Below, one piece after another: positions 40,687-50,193 of a stretch of DNA of 64,000 nt. The DNA is taken from assembly GCA_035523995.1 (NCBI GenBank), contig DATKPQ010000196.1, forward strand, positions 1 through 64,000, read 5' to 3'. How positions within the stretch are numbered: position 1 is the stretch's first letter; every line of letters starts with the position of its first letter. Source of the DNA: JASHVB01 sp035523995. Lineage in GTDB: Bacteria > Pseudomonadota > Alphaproteobacteria > Acetobacterales > Acetobacteraceae. A program made the translations under genes and the position numbers. Below the pieces are notes generated by a model that made no database searches, was not told where the DNA came from, and worked only from the letters and a program-made list of their open reading frames with translations.

Positions 40687-42272
40687 CGACCTTCTACGCG
40701 ATGCACGCAACAGAGACGCCCGCTGCCCCCACCCCCCTGCCAGAGGGCGAGAGGGGGGCTTCGTTGCCCACCCGCCCGCTCGTCCTCGCCCTGGCATTGC
40801 TCTGCGCGGGCTGCGCCGTCGGCCCGAACTTCCATCCCCCCGCCGCACCCAAGGATGCCGGCTACAGCAGCACGCCGCTGGCGCCGACGGCCTCCGCCAA
40901 CGTCCCTGGCGGAGCATCCCAGCGTTTCGTGCCGGGCGGCCATCTGTCCGGGGAATGGTGGACATTGTTCCGCTCGCGTCCGCTCAACGGCCTCATCGAC
41001 CAGGCGCTGCGTGCCAATCCCGATTTGCAGGCGGCGCAGGCGTCGCTCCGCCAGGCGAACGAAAACCTCTATGCCGGTCAAGGTTCCCTGTTCCCGGTTG
41101 CCAACGTCAGCGCCCAGGCTGCAAAGGAGCGGTTCTCCGGCGCCGAGTTCGGCCAACCTGGCCTCAGCTCGACACTCAGCCTCGCCACCGCGACGTTGAA
41201 CGTGTCCTACGTGCCGGACGTGTTCGGTGGCGTGCGCCGCCAGATCGAATCGCTCGCGGCACAGGCGCAGTACCAACGCTTCGAACTGGAAGCCACCTAC
41301 CTGACGCTGACCTCCAACGTCGTGAATGCGGCGGTGCAGGAAGCCTCGTTGCGCGACCAGATCGCCGCCACGCGCGACGTCATCCGGCTGGAAACACAGC
41401 AGCTCGACCTGATACGGCAGCAATTCGCTCTCGGCAGCGCCGCAAAGTCGGATGTGCTGACGCAGCAGGCGACGCTGATGCAGACCGTGGCCACCCTGCC
41501 GCCGTTGGAAAAGCAGTTGGCGCAGACCCGCGACCAACTCACCGCCTTGCTTGGCCGCTTCCCGAACCAGCAGCCCGCTGCGCGGTTCGTCCTCGACAGC
41601 CTGCACCTGCCGACCGAACTGCCACTCAGCCTGCCCTCGCAACTGGTCGAGCAACGGCCGGATGTGCGCGCAGCGCAGGCGACGCTGCATCAGGCCAGCG
41701 CCAATGTCGGCGTCGCCATCGCCAATGAGTTGCCGCAGTTCACCATCACCGGCGACTACGGCCGCGAGGCGCTCGGCTTTGCCAATTTCTTCAATCCGAT
41801 GAACGCCGTCTGGAACATCGGCGGCGGCATCACGCAGACCTTGTTCGATGCCGGAACATTGCTGCACAAGAAGCGCGCCGCCGTCGCCGCGTTCAATCAG
41901 GCGGCGGCGCAGTACCGCAGTACCGTGATCAAGGCGTTCCAGAACGTCGCCGATACGCTGCACGCTCTGGAAGCCGATGCCGACGCGGTGCGCGCGCAGG
42001 CCGAGGCCGATGCCGCCGCACGCGCCAGCTTCGACCTGGCGCGAGAGCAATACCGGCTTGGCGCAATCACTTATCTGACACTGGACACCGCGGAACGTAC
42101 CTGGCAGCAGGCCCGCATCGGTCTGGTGCAGGCGGAAGGCGACCGCTACGCCGACACGGCGGCCTTGTTCCAGGCGCTTGGTGGCGGTTGGTGGGATCGC
42201 AACGACGTGGCGCCCGACGCGATCGGCCGGCCCGACCGCTTCGGTATTTCGCTCTCGTCCAAACTGGACTGA
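40683..42272 (+). CDS. RND efflux outer-membrane lipoprotein, NodT/OprM type
   Basis: 529 residues. Lipobox LLCAGC at about residue 38-43, then the TolC-like core: EWWTLFRSRPLNGLIDQALRANPDLQAAQASLRQA, NVSYVPDVFGGVRRQIE, RVLD/QQLDLIRQQFALGSAAKSDVLTQ, LVEQRPDVRAAQATLHQASANVGVAIA. Forms the trimeric exit duct of the pump. Start is ambiguous: ATG at 40683 overlaps the TetR stop, but TTG at 40764 has AGGGGGG ahead and gives a normal short signal. The first 27 residues (PTPLPEGERGA) look like the translation of a common intergenic repeat. Second gene of the operon. Confidence 0.88.
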   Translation: MTTFYAMHATETPAAPTPLPEGERGASLPTRPLVLALALLCAGCAVGPNFHPPAAPKDAGYSSTPLAPTASANVPGGASQRFVPGGHLSGEWWTLFRSRPLNGLIDQALRANPDLQAAQASLRQANENLYAGQGSLFPVANVSAQAAKERFSGAEFGQPGLSSTLSLATATLNVSYVPDVFGGVRRQIESLAAQAQYQRFELEATYLTLTSNVVNAAVQEASLRDQIAATRDVIRLETQQLDLIRQQFALGSAAKSDVLTQQATLMQTVATLPPLEKQLAQTRDQLTALLGRFPNQQPAARFVLDSLHLPTELPLSLPSQLVEQRPDVRAAQATLHQASANVGVAIANELPQFTITGDYGREALGFANFFNPMNAVWNIGGGITQTLFDAGTLLHKKRAAVAAFNQAAAQYRSTVIKAFQNVADTLHALEADADAVRAQAEADAAARASFDLAREQYRLGAITYLTLDTAERTWQQARIGLVQAEGDRYADTAALFQALGGGWWDRNDVAPDAIGRPDRFGISLSSKLD

Positions 42273-42285
42273 TGGAGGCCGCATC

Positions 42286-43419
42286 ATGGCCAAACGCATG
42301 ATCATCATGCTGATTGCCGTCGCTATCGTGCTGGGCGGCGTGTTCGGCTTCCAGGTCTTCAAGGCGCACATGATCAAGCAGGTCATGGCGAAGTTCGTGA
42401 ATCCGCCGCAGACCGTCTCCACCGTGATCGCCAAACAGCAAGAATGGCAGCCGCATCTGTCCGCCGTCGGCACCCTGCGTGCCGTGAACGGATCAAACCT
42501 GTCGCTCCAGCTCTCCGGCATCGTGGACCAGATCGACTTCAAGTCGGGGGACGATGTGCAAAAAGGCCAGGTACTGCTGCGGCTACGCAACGACGACGAC
42601 GTGGCCAAGCTGCAGTCGCTGCAAGCCAACGCCCAACTGGCACGGATCAACTACGATCGCGATCGCAAGCAGTTGCTCATCCATGCCGTGGCGCAGGCGA
42701 CGGTTGATGCCGATTTCGCCTCGCTGAAAAACGACGATGCCCTGGTGGCGCAGCAGCAGGCGATCGTGGACCAGAAGATCTTGCGCGCGCCGTTCACCGG
42801 CCATCTCGGCATCCGCGCCGTCGATCTCGGCCAGTATCTCAACGCGGGCACGACGGTTGTCACATTGCAAGCGCTGGACCCGTTGTTCGTCGATTTCTAT
42901 CTGCCGCAGCAGGCTCTGTCCGACCTGAAGGTAGGCCAGACCGTAGCGCTTGATGTGGATACCTGGCCCGGCCACACATTCGACGGCAAGATCAGTGCGA
43001 TCAATCCGCTGGTCGATACCACGTCGCGCAACGTCCAGGTCCGCGCCGAGCTGCCGAACCCGGACCATCGATTGTTCCCCGGCATGTTCGCAACGTTGCA
43101 GATCGAAACCGGCACGCCGCAACGCTTTGTGACCCTGCCGGACACCGCCGTGGCCTATAATCCGTATGGCAGCACCGTCTATGTCGTGATCGACAAGGGC
43201 AAGAACGCTGAGGGCCAGCCGAACCTGATCGCGCAGCAGACCTTCGTGACCACCGGCGACACGCGCGGCGACCAGGTGGCCATCCTGAAGGGCGTGAAGT
43301 CCGGCGAAACGGTGGTCACGGCAGGGCAGGTCAAGCTGCACAACGGCTCGCCGCTGGCGATCAACAACTCGGTGCAGCCGCTCGACAATCCGCACCCGAA
43401 GATTTTTTCCGAGCAATAG
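42286..43419 (+). CDS. RND efflux periplasmic adaptor (membrane fusion protein)
   Basis: 377 residues. N-terminal membrane anchor (KRMIIMLIAVAIVLGGVFGF), then TVSTVIAKQQEWQPHLSAVG, lipoyl/coiled-coil region LQLSGIVDQIDFKSGDDVQKGQVL, and the beta-barrel/MP domains DLGQYLNAGTTVVTLQALDPL, VQVRAELPNPDHRLFPGMFA. HlyD/AcrA-type adaptor joining the RND pump to the outer-membrane channel. ATG at 42286 follows GATGGAGGCC. Between the two other pump genes with 13 bases on either side. Confidence 0.93.
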   Translation: MAKRMIIMLIAVAIVLGGVFGFQVFKAHMIKQVMAKFVNPPQTVSTVIAKQQEWQPHLSAVGTLRAVNGSNLSLQLSGIVDQIDFKSGDDVQKGQVLLRLRNDDDVAKLQSLQANAQLARINYDRDRKQLLIHAVAQATVDADFASLKNDDALVAQQQAIVDQKILRAPFTGHLGIRAVDLGQYLNAGTTVVTLQALDPLFVDFYLPQQALSDLKVGQTVALDVDTWPGHTFDGKISAINPLVDTTSRNVQVRAELPNPDHRLFPGMFATLQIETGTPQRFVTLPDTAVAYNPYGSTVYVVIDKGKNAEGQPNLIAQQTFVTTGDTRGDQVAILKGVKSGETVVTAGQVKLHNGSPLAINNSVQPLDNPHPKIFSEQ

Positions 43420-43432
43420 CGGGACCGGCACG

Positions 43433-46400
43433 ATGAACTTCACCGACATCTTCATCCGCCGGCCGGTGCTGGCGACGGTCGTCAGCCTGCTGATCCTGGT
43501 GCTGGGGCTGCGTGCCGTCGGCTCGCTGCCGGTGCTGCAATATCCGCAGACCGAGAACGCGGTGATCACCATCACCACCGAGCTCTACGGCGCCGACCCG
43601 TCAACCGTGGCCGGGTTCATCACCACGCCGCTGGAAAATGCCATCGCGCAGGCGAATGGCATCGACTACATGACCTCGAACAGTCAGGTCGGCACCAGCA
43701 CGATCACGGTGAACCTGCGGCTGAACTACGATCCGGACAAGGCGCTGAGCGAGATCCAGACCAAGATCAGCTCGGTACAAAACCAGTTGCCCGCCGGTAC
43801 GCAGCAGTCGATCTTTTCGGTCACCGTCGGGCAGACGATCGACGCCATGTATATCGGCTTCTACAGCGACGTGATGCAGCCGAACCAGGTCACCGACTAC
43901 ATGATCCGCGCGGTGCAGCCCAGGTTGCAGGCGGTACCGGGCGTGCAGACGGCAGAAATGCTCGGTGCCAAGAATTTCGCGCTGCGGGCCTGGCTCAATC
44001 CGGACCAGATGGCGGCGTACGGCGTTACCGGCAGCGACGTGGCGCAGGCCCTGCAACGCAACAACTACATTTCGGGCCTGGGCAACACCAAGGGACAGAT
44101 GGTGCAGGTCAATCTGGCCGCGTCCACCGACCTGCACACGCTCAAGCAATTCCGCGACCTGATCGTAAAGCAGGTGAACGGCGCGATCATCCGTCTGAAG
44201 GACGTCGCGAACGTCTCATTGGGCTACGACGATTACGATTCGCAGGTGAGCTTCGACGGCAAGCGGGCGGTCTATATCGGCATCCAGGTCGCGCCGGGTG
44301 CCAACCTGCTGGACGTCGTGAAGGGCGTGCGCGCCGTATTTCCCAGCATCCAGGCGCAGTTGCCGCACGGCATGTCGGGAACCATCGTCTATGACTCGAC
44401 GGAGTTCGTGAACAGTTCGATACATGAAGTGATTTCGACATTGGTCGAGGCGGTGCTAATCGTTACGCTAGTGGTGTTCGCGTTCCTCGGTTCGCCGCGC
44501 TCGTCGCTGATTCCGATCATTGCGATCCCGCTGTCGCTGATCGGCACCTTTACCATGATGCTGGCGTTCGGCTTCTCCATCAATCTGCTGACGTTGCTGG
44601 CCCTGGTGCTGGCAATCGGGCTGGTGGTGGATGACGCGATCATCGTCGTGGAGAACGTCAACCGCCACCTTGAAGACGGCATGCGGCCGATCCCTGCCGC
44701 CATTCAGGCGGCGCGCGAGCTTGGCGGGCCGATCATCGCCATGACCGTCGTGCTGGTCGCGGTTTATGTGCCGATCGGCTTCCAGGGCGGCCTGACCGGC
44801 GCATTGTTCACCGAGTTCGCCTTCACGCTGGTCGGTGCCGTGACGGTTTCGGCCATCATCGCGTTGACACTGTCGCCGATGCTTTGCTCCCGCGTGCTCT
44901 CGCCGCATACCACGGACCGCAGCGGTTGGGAGACGCGTATGGTGGATTTCATCGACCGCCGCTTTGCGTCGATTCACCGCCGCTATGAGCGCCGCCTGCG
45001 TGGCAGCCTGAATTACGTGCCGGTCACGCTGACCTTTGCCGCGATCGTGTTGGGCAGCATCTATTTCCTCTACAACAGCGCTACCAGCGAGCTGGCGCCG
45101 CAGGAAGACGAAGGCGTCGTCATCTCACTGTCCACGCCGGCGCCGAATGCCACCCTGCAACAGAAGCTGATGTATGACGCCCAGGTCAACAAGGTGTTTG
45201 AGAGCTTTCCGGAAACCGCCCACACGTTCCAGCTCGATGTGCCCGGCCAGAACATCGGCGGCATGGTGCTGAAGCCCTGGGATCAGCGGACGCGTACCAC
45301 CAACCAGTTGCAGCCGCTGTTGCAGCAGAAGCTGAACGGTATCGCCGGCGTTCGCGCGGTGGCATTCCAGCCGCCGCCGCTGCCAGGTTCCAACGGCCTG
45401 CCGGTGCAGTTCGAAATCGAGACCACGCAATCCTTCGATCAGTTGAACAATGTTGCCCAGCAATTCCTGCAACAGGCCCGCCAGAGCGGATTGTTCATCT
45501 ATCTCGACAGCGACCTGCGAATCGACCAGCCGCAATCCACGGTAGTGATCAACCGCAACAAGGCGACGCTGCTTGGCCTGGACATGAACGACATCGGTGC
45601 AGCGATGGGCGCCATGCTGGGCGGCGGCTATGTCAACTATTTCAGCCTCGACGGCCGCTCCTACAAGGTGATCCCGCAGGTGGAGCAGCGGTTCCGGCTG
45701 AACACCGACCAGTTGCTGAATTACTACGTCACAACGAGCAGTGGCGCGTCGGTGCCGCTATCGACGGTGGCGCATATCGACACCAAGACGGTGCCGGAAT
45801 CGATCAATCACTTCCAGCAGCTCAATTCCGCGACCATCGAGGGTGTGCCCATGCCTGGCGTCGCGCTCGGCACCGCGCTGGACTACCTGACGAAGCTCGC
45901 GCATGAATCCCTGCCGCACGAGTACAACATCGATTACGGCGGACTGTCGCGGCAATACGAGCAAGAATCGTCCGGCTTCGTGGTGACGTTCGCCTTCGCG
46001 CTGATCATCATTTTCCTGTCGCTGGCGGCCTTGTTCGAAAGCTTCCGCGATCCGCTGATCATCCTGGTCTCGGTGCCGATGTCGATCGCCGGCGCGCTGT
46101 TGTTCGTTAGCACCGGCGTCGGCGGCGCGACGCTGAACATCTATACCGAGGTCGGACTGGTCACGCTGATGGGCCTGATCAGCAAGCACGGCATCCTGAT
46201 CGTGGAATTTGCCAACGAGCTGCAAAGGCAAGGCCGCACCAAACGCCAGGCGATCGAGGAAGCCGCCAGCATCCGGTTGCGTCCGATCCTGATGACCACC
46301 GCGGCGATGGTGCTGGGCGTGATTCCCTTGCTCACTGCCAGCGGCGCCGGCGCGGTGTCGCGCTTCGACATGGGCCTGGTGATCGCCAGCGGTCTCGGCG

Positions 46401-46531
46401 TCGGCACGCTGTTCACGTTGTTTGTCGTGCCTGCGGTCTATATGGTGCTCGCCGGCGACCACCATGTAGTGCGCGAGACCGAAGAAAAGGCGCGGCGCGA
46501 GATGGAACCGGTGGGCCATTCCATGCGGTAG
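43433..46531 (+). CDS. RND efflux pump permease (HAE1 family)
   Basis: 1032 residues, 12 membrane helices with the two large periplasmic loops. Features: NFTDIFIRRPVLATVVSLLILVLG at the start, ALVLAIGLVVDDAIIVVENVNR (helix 4 with the proton-relay Asp pair), SHGILIVEFANE in the second half, and the loop QLPAGTQQSIFSVTVG. Closest in look to MdtB/MexF-type drug pumps. Proton-driven export of hydrophobic compounds. ATG preceded by GCGGGACCGGCACG; 13 bases after the adaptor stop. Confidence 0.95.
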   Translation: MNFTDIFIRRPVLATVVSLLILVLGLRAVGSLPVLQYPQTENAVITITTELYGADPSTVAGFITTPLENAIAQANGIDYMTSNSQVGTSTITVNLRLNYDPDKALSEIQTKISSVQNQLPAGTQQSIFSVTVGQTIDAMYIGFYSDVMQPNQVTDYMIRAVQPRLQAVPGVQTAEMLGAKNFALRAWLNPDQMAAYGVTGSDVAQALQRNNYISGLGNTKGQMVQVNLAASTDLHTLKQFRDLIVKQVNGAIIRLKDVANVSLGYDDYDSQVSFDGKRAVYIGIQVAPGANLLDVVKGVRAVFPSIQAQLPHGMSGTIVYDSTEFVNSSIHEVISTLVEAVLIVTLVVFAFLGSPRSSLIPIIAIPLSLIGTFTMMLAFGFSINLLTLLALVLAIGLVVDDAIIVVENVNRHLEDGMRPIPAAIQAARELGGPIIAMTVVLVAVYVPIGFQGGLTGALFTEFAFTLVGAVTVSAIIALTLSPMLCSRVLSPHTTDRSGWETRMVDFIDRRFASIHRRYERRLRGSLNYVPVTLTFAAIVLGSIYFLYNSATSELAPQEDEGVVISLSTPAPNATLQQKLMYDAQVNKVFESFPETAHTFQLDVPGQNIGGMVLKPWDQRTRTTNQLQPLLQQKLNGIAGVRAVAFQPPPLPGSNGLPVQFEIETTQSFDQLNNVAQQFLQQARQSGLFIYLDSDLRIDQPQSTVVINRNKATLLGLDMNDIGAAMGAMLGGGYVNYFSLDGRSYKVIPQVEQRFRLNTDQLLNYYVTTSSGASVPLSTVAHIDTKTVPESINHFQQLNSATIEGVPMPGVALGTALDYLTKLAHESLPHEYNIDYGGLSRQYEQESSGFVVTFAFALIIIFLSLAALFESFRDPLIILVSVPMSIAGALLFVSTGVGGATLNIYTEVGLVTLMGLISKHGILIVEFANELQRQGRTKRQAIEEAASIRLRPILMTTAAMVLGVIPLLTASGAGAVSRFDMGLVIASGLGVGTLFTLFVVPAVYMVLAGDHHVVRETEEKARREMEPVGHSMR

Positions 46532-46542
46532 GCTATGAGCAC

Positions 46543-47340
46543 ATGTTCCATTGGCGGCGGGCACGTCGATCGACCGGCGACACCTCGCGTGTTCCTGCCG
46601 GTCCCTGGCGCGTGCTTCGGCGTGCCGTGCTCTGGCTGTTGGCCGCCGAGTTTGCCGCAGCGGCCGCCTCCTTCCTGATTGTATTGTTCCTCGTCCTGAC
46701 GCGGAGGTTTGAGGCCCCACATGCCAGGCCGGGAGGGATGCCGGTACCCCTGGTCTATGCACTCCCCGCCACCGTCGCCCTGCAAGCAACGCTGTTATTC
46801 GCCGATTTTCGCCAGGCACGCATTTTCGGGCAGGGCAACCTCAGGGCAGGCCTTGGCGCCGGCCCCGTGCAGCGGCGATGGCTGATCGCAGTCTTGTTCG
46901 TGCTGATGATCGCCTGGTTGTTTACCTATATCGCCGTCGTGACCCGCTTCCAGAGCGTGGCCCATTACATCGCGCGCGACGTGCCGCAGGCGCCGGTGCT
47001 GACCATGACCGGAGGCCCGGCCCTCATCATCCTGCGCGTGCTGCTGATTGCCGGCCTGGCACCAATCGCCGAGGAACTGTTCTTTCGCGGTTGGTTCTGG
47101 ACCGCGCTGCGCCGGTATTGGAGCGTGTGGCCCACGGCGCTGTGCACGGGCGGAATCTGGCTGTCACTGCACGCCCTGGAAGGCGCGGTGCGCGTGCCGA
47201 TCTTGATCCCGGCGGCAATTCTGCTGTCGCTGGCACGGCATTACGGCGGCAGCGTGCGCGCATCGATTCCGCTGCACGTCGCCAACAACCTGGTGGCGGT
47301 ATCGATTCAGATCGCAGCGATCGCGTCGGGAGGGCATTGA
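46543..47340 (+). CDS. CPBP-family intramembrane glutamic protease
   Basis: 265 residues, about six membrane helices. The Abi/CAAX-protease motifs are present: E177-E178-x3-R182 in APIAEELFFRGWFW, H210 in IWLSLHALEG, and H245-x3-N in PLHVANNL. Such proteins cleave or process membrane substrates, or act in bacteriocin self-immunity. It begins 11 bases after the pump permease stop, so it belongs to the operon, an unusual last gene for an RND efflux operon. Residues 60-110 are less hydrophobic. Confidence 0.85.
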   Translation: MFHWRRARRSTGDTSRVPAGPWRVLRRAVLWLLAAEFAAAAASFLIVLFLVLTRRFEAPHARPGGMPVPLVYALPATVALQATLLFADFRQARIFGQGNLRAGLGAGPVQRRWLIAVLFVLMIAWLFTYIAVVTRFQSVAHYIARDVPQAPVLTMTGGPALIILRVLLIAGLAPIAEELFFRGWFWTALRRYWSVWPTALCTGGIWLSLHALEGAVRVPILIPAAILLSLARHYGGSVRASIPLHVANNLVAVSIQIAAIASGGH

Positions 47341-47342
47341 AC

Positions 47343-47424
47343 GCATGTCGTTGCAGGCACGCGTCACTGCGAGCGCAGGTCATTGCGGGCACATGTCACT
47401 ACGAGCGAAGCGAAGCAATATAGC
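47343..47424. repeat. Cluster of degenerate GTCATTGCGAG half-repeats
   Basis: Four imperfect copies of a GTC-A/G-T/C-TGC-GAGC/GGGC dodecamer in a row (GCATGTCGTTGCAGGC, GCGTCACTGCGAGC, AGGTCATTGCGGGC, ATGTCACTACGAGC) and then GAAGCGAAGCAATA. They are clearly derived from one arm of the REP-like element. Confidence 0.55.
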
Positions 47425-47439
47425 TCTAATATTGCGACG

Positions 47440-47781
47440 TCATCCCGGCCCGGACTCCTTCACTCCGCCCGCCATGACATGGCGTCCGCCAGGCCCGCCC
47501 GAAGCTGCGTGAAACTCCTCCGGCGTCCGCAGCGTCAGTGCCAGCGCGTGCATGCCGCCAGCGAACTCCCGCGCCAGCACCTCGTGCACCGCGCGCGACC
47601 GCGCCACCCGTGGCATGCCGGCGAACATCGCCGATACCAACAGAACGTTGTAGTGCGTTTCCCCGCCGGGCTGCGCCCCGGCATGGCCCGCATGGCGCGC
47701 ACTGTCGTCCTGAACCCGCACGACGACGGGGGCAAACACTTCGGTCAGAGCGGCTTCCAGCCGGGCGGCACGGGACTGCAT
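47440..47781 (-). CDS. bolA: BolA family protein
   Basis: 113 residues. BolA features: RAARLEAALTEVFAPVVVRVQDDSARHAGHAGAQPGGETHY (described across residues 4-44), VLLVSAMFAGMPRVARSRAVHEVLAREF and MHALALTLRTPEEF. HAGH and the conserved C-terminal His support binding to a monothiol glutaredoxin through a shared 2Fe-2S cluster. ATG at 47781 from the conserved MQSRAARLEAAL start; no strong ribosome site. No neighbour on the same strand. It lies on the opposite strand to the CPBP gene. Confidence 0.9.
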   Translation of the reverse strand: MQSRAARLEAALTEVFAPVVVRVQDDSARHAGHAGAQPGGETHYNVLLVSAMFAGMPRVARSRAVHEVLAREFAGGMHALALTLRTPEEFHAASGGPGGRHVMAGGVKESGPG

Positions 47782-48047
47782 GGCGCCTATATCGGCTCGT
47801 CCCGCCGCGACGCCAAGCACCCGGTCAACGACCTCGCGCTAATCGGCACCCCGGGGACGCCGGCCAGGCCGTTGGGTCGCGCTGAGTCCCGAGGACGGAT
47901 CACGTAGCGGTGCTCGCGAAGCCGGCCATCCGTTGACCACGGTCCTGACGATGTGGTACCGACAACAACGCAGGCATCAAGTACGCAACGACTGTCTGGG
48001 TAACTGCCGCTAGCTGCACAAAGGCAGCCTGTGTCGACCCTATCGCG

Positions 48048-48935
48048 GTGGCACGGATTCGGCGTGAAGGCCTCCCTGGTATCGGAGAAGAACGCTTGGT
48101 TCACACGACTCGTTGGCGAGCCTCCACGGGGCGGGATATTGCGGAGCGCGTCGGATACCCCTTCGCTTACCTGCTGAATCGCCCACGCTTCCATGTCGTC
48201 GGCAAGCTTCTATATGACTTCGCGCTTCGATGTAACGGCATTGGGATCGCGTTCCCTGGCCGCCACGGGCTTACGCGAAGCGAAGAGAATTTCCTGCGCC
48301 GCGCCGCCCCGGGCCTGAAAGGAGCGACAATTCTCGATGTCGGTGCCAATACCGGAGGCTATGCCAGTCTGCTGCGAGATCTGATCCCTGACTGCACCGT
48401 CTATGCGTTCGAGCCACATCCGCGGACCTTCGCGAAATTGCAGCGGACGGCCGAAACGAAAGGTTTCACGGCCATCCAGATGGCCGTCAGCGACACAGCC
48501 GGGCCGGCCCAATTGTTCGATTTTGCCGGGCAGGATGGATCGACCCAGGCCAGTCTCGATCAGGAGACCATCAATTTTCAGGACGAGGCAGCGGTCAGCC
48601 ATGACGTTATCATGGTTCGCCTGGACGATCTCGCCGACGAATTGCAAATCCGGAATATCGGTCTGCTGAAGATAGACACCGAGGGATTTGACCTCGCGGT
48701 TCTCAAAGGTGCGACCCGGCTGCTGACCGAGCGCCGCATCGAGATGATCCAGTTCGAAATCATTCCGGTGGACGTGGTACGACGGGTGGCGATCAAGGAC
48801 TTCTTCGAAGTGCTCGACGGCTACGATCTCTATCGGATGTGCCTCAACGGGCAATTGCTGCCGCTGCAGCCCTATACGGTCAAGACCTGCGAGATCTACG
48901 TGACGCAGAACCTGATCGCAAAGCGTCGGCGGTGA
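48048..48935 (+). CDS. FkbM-family methyltransferase
   Basis: 295 residues. SAM motif I ILDVGANTGGYASLL (95-109), FEPHPRTFAKLQR (121-133), VSDTAGPAQLFDF, then FkbM signature LKIDTEGFDLAVLKGATRLL (about 218-237) and EMIQFEII. FkbM-type enzymes methylate hydroxyl or amino groups of sugars or polyketides. The gene is alone on this strand and may belong to the polysaccharide system further on. The GTG at 48048 has no clear ribosome site, so the true start may be downstream; the first 60 residues are variable. Confidence 0.82.
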   Translation: MARIRREGLPGIGEERLVHTTRWRASTGRDIAERVGYPFAYLLNRPRFHVVGKLLYDFALRCNGIGIAFPGRHGLTRSEENFLRRAAPGLKGATILDVGANTGGYASLLRDLIPDCTVYAFEPHPRTFAKLQRTAETKGFTAIQMAVSDTAGPAQLFDFAGQDGSTQASLDQETINFQDEAAVSHDVIMVRLDDLADELQIRNIGLLKIDTEGFDLAVLKGATRLLTERRIEMIQFEIIPVDVVRRVAIKDFFEVLDGYDLYRMCLNGQLLPLQPYTVKTCEIYVTQNLIAKRRR

Positions 48936-48998
48936 CCGCGGTCGGAACGGGCGCCTGGCCATTTTGCCCCGACGCCGCAGCCACCATATCCTGCCGCC

Positions 48999-49823
48999 AT
49001 GGACCTCGATTTCACCGAAGACGAAATCCGCCGCTACTCGCGCCACATCCTGTTGCGGGAGGTAGGCGGCACCGGCCAGGCCAGGCTGAAGGCAGCGCGC
49101 GTGCTCGTGGTGGGAGCGGGCGGACTTGGTTCCCCGCTCGTGCTCTATCTGGCCGCGGCGGGCATCGGCACCATCGGCATCATTGATGACGATGTGGTGG
49201 AACTCTCCAACCTGCAGCGCCAGATCGCCCACACCACGGCCTCGCTCGGCATGCCGAAGGTGGATTCGGCCGTCGCTGCCGCGCGCGCGATCAACCCCGG
49301 CGTGACGGTGGAGGCTCACCAGACCCGGCTCACCGCCGCCAACGCGCTGGACCTGATCCGACGCTACGATCTGGTCTGCGACGGCACCGACAATTTCGCC
49401 ACCCGCTTCCTGGTAGCGGATGCCTGCGTGCTGGCGCGCAAGACGCTGGTCTCCGGCGCGGTGCTGCGGTTCGATGGGCAGTTGTCAGTGTTCCGGCCGC
49501 ATGAAGGCGGACCGTGCTACCGATGCCTCTATCCCGAGCCGCCGCCGCCCGGCCTGGTGCCGTCGTGCAGCGAGGCGGGCGTGCTCGGCGCTGTCACCGG
49601 CGTGATCGGCACGTTGCAGGCGACCGAGGTGCTGAAGGAGATCATGGGCATCGGCGAGTCGCTGTCAGGCCGGCTGCTGGTATGGGACGCGCTGGCGACC
49701 CGCTTCCGCACGGTGAAGCTGCCGCGCGATCCCGACTGTGCGCTGTGCGGGCCGCAAGCGACGATCCGCGATCTGTCCGCCCACACCGATGCGACGGACG
49801 AGGCGCCTGTCTGTGCCGTCTGA
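48999..49823 (+). CDS. moeB: MoeB/ThiF-family sulfur-carrier adenylyltransferase
   Basis: 274 residues. E1-like adenylation fold: ATP motif VVGAGGLGSPLVLYLAAAGIG (36-56), DDDVVELSNLQRQIAH (62-78) and DGTDNFATRFLVAD (128-141). Zinc cysteines C173, C176, C247 and C250 and catalytic C190 (PSCSEAGVLGAVTG) are present. It activates the C-terminal GG of MoaD or ThiS in molybdopterin or thiamine synthesis. No ThiS/MoaD or rhodanese is nearby. The stop overlaps the start of a DsrE-like gene, so the two are linked. Confidence 0.92.
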   Translation: MDLDFTEDEIRRYSRHILLREVGGTGQARLKAARVLVVGAGGLGSPLVLYLAAAGIGTIGIIDDDVVELSNLQRQIAHTTASLGMPKVDSAVAAARAINPGVTVEAHQTRLTAANALDLIRRYDLVCDGTDNFATRFLVADACVLARKTLVSGAVLRFDGQLSVFRPHEGGPCYRCLYPEPPPPGLVPSCSEAGVLGAVTGVIGTLQATEVLKEIMGIGESLSGRLLVWDALATRFRTVKLPRDPDCALCGPQATIRDLSAHTDATDEAPVCAV

Positions 49824-50193
49824 ACCACTCGGCATCCTGCTGCTGTCCGGCTCACACGATCGCGCACATTACGCGTTCGTGCTGGCCTCCGGGGCGGCGG
49901 CGCTGGGCCGCCGGGTCGTGATGTTCGCGACCAATGCCGGATGCCATGCGCTGATGACGGATTGGTCCGGCCTGGCGGGCTCCGTACGCGACGGGCGCGT
50001 GCGTGCCGCCGGGGTTGCCGGGCTCGAGGAACTGCGCGAGGCGTCGCGCGAACTGGGCGTGCGGCTGATTGCCTGCGAGGCGGGGCTGCGCGTGGAAGGC
50101 CTGGACACCGCGCGTCTGCTGCCAGGCGTGGAGGTCGCCGGCGTCGCGACATTCCTGGAGGCGGTCGGAGCCAACCCGGTCATAAGCATGTAG
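49813..50193 (+). CDS. DsrE-like sulfur-relay/peroxiredoxin family protein
   Basis: 126 residues from a GTG inside the end of moeB (frames differ; 11-base overlap). DsrE fold: GILLLSGSHDRAHYAFVLASGAAALGRRVVMFATNAG (described across residues 7-43), EELREASRELGVRLIACEAG and EVAGVATFLEAVG. Cys pair in NAGCHAL and IACEAG could carry sulfur. Close linkage to a MoeB/ThiF-type E1 suggests a sulfur-transfer pair, in line with TusD-like roles; not proved. GACGAGGC precedes the start. Confidence 0.8.
   Translation: MPSEPLGILLLSGSHDRAHYAFVLASGAAALGRRVVMFATNAGCHALMTDWSGLAGSVRDGRVRAAGVAGLEELREASRELGVRLIACEAGLRVEGLDTARLLPGVEVAGVATFLEAVGANPVISM

Noticed and set aside
40185..42650. 821-codon open frame opposite the efflux outer-membrane and adaptor genes
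   Set aside because: Pure antisense shadow with Arg/Gly/Gln-rich sequence; no start site or domain.
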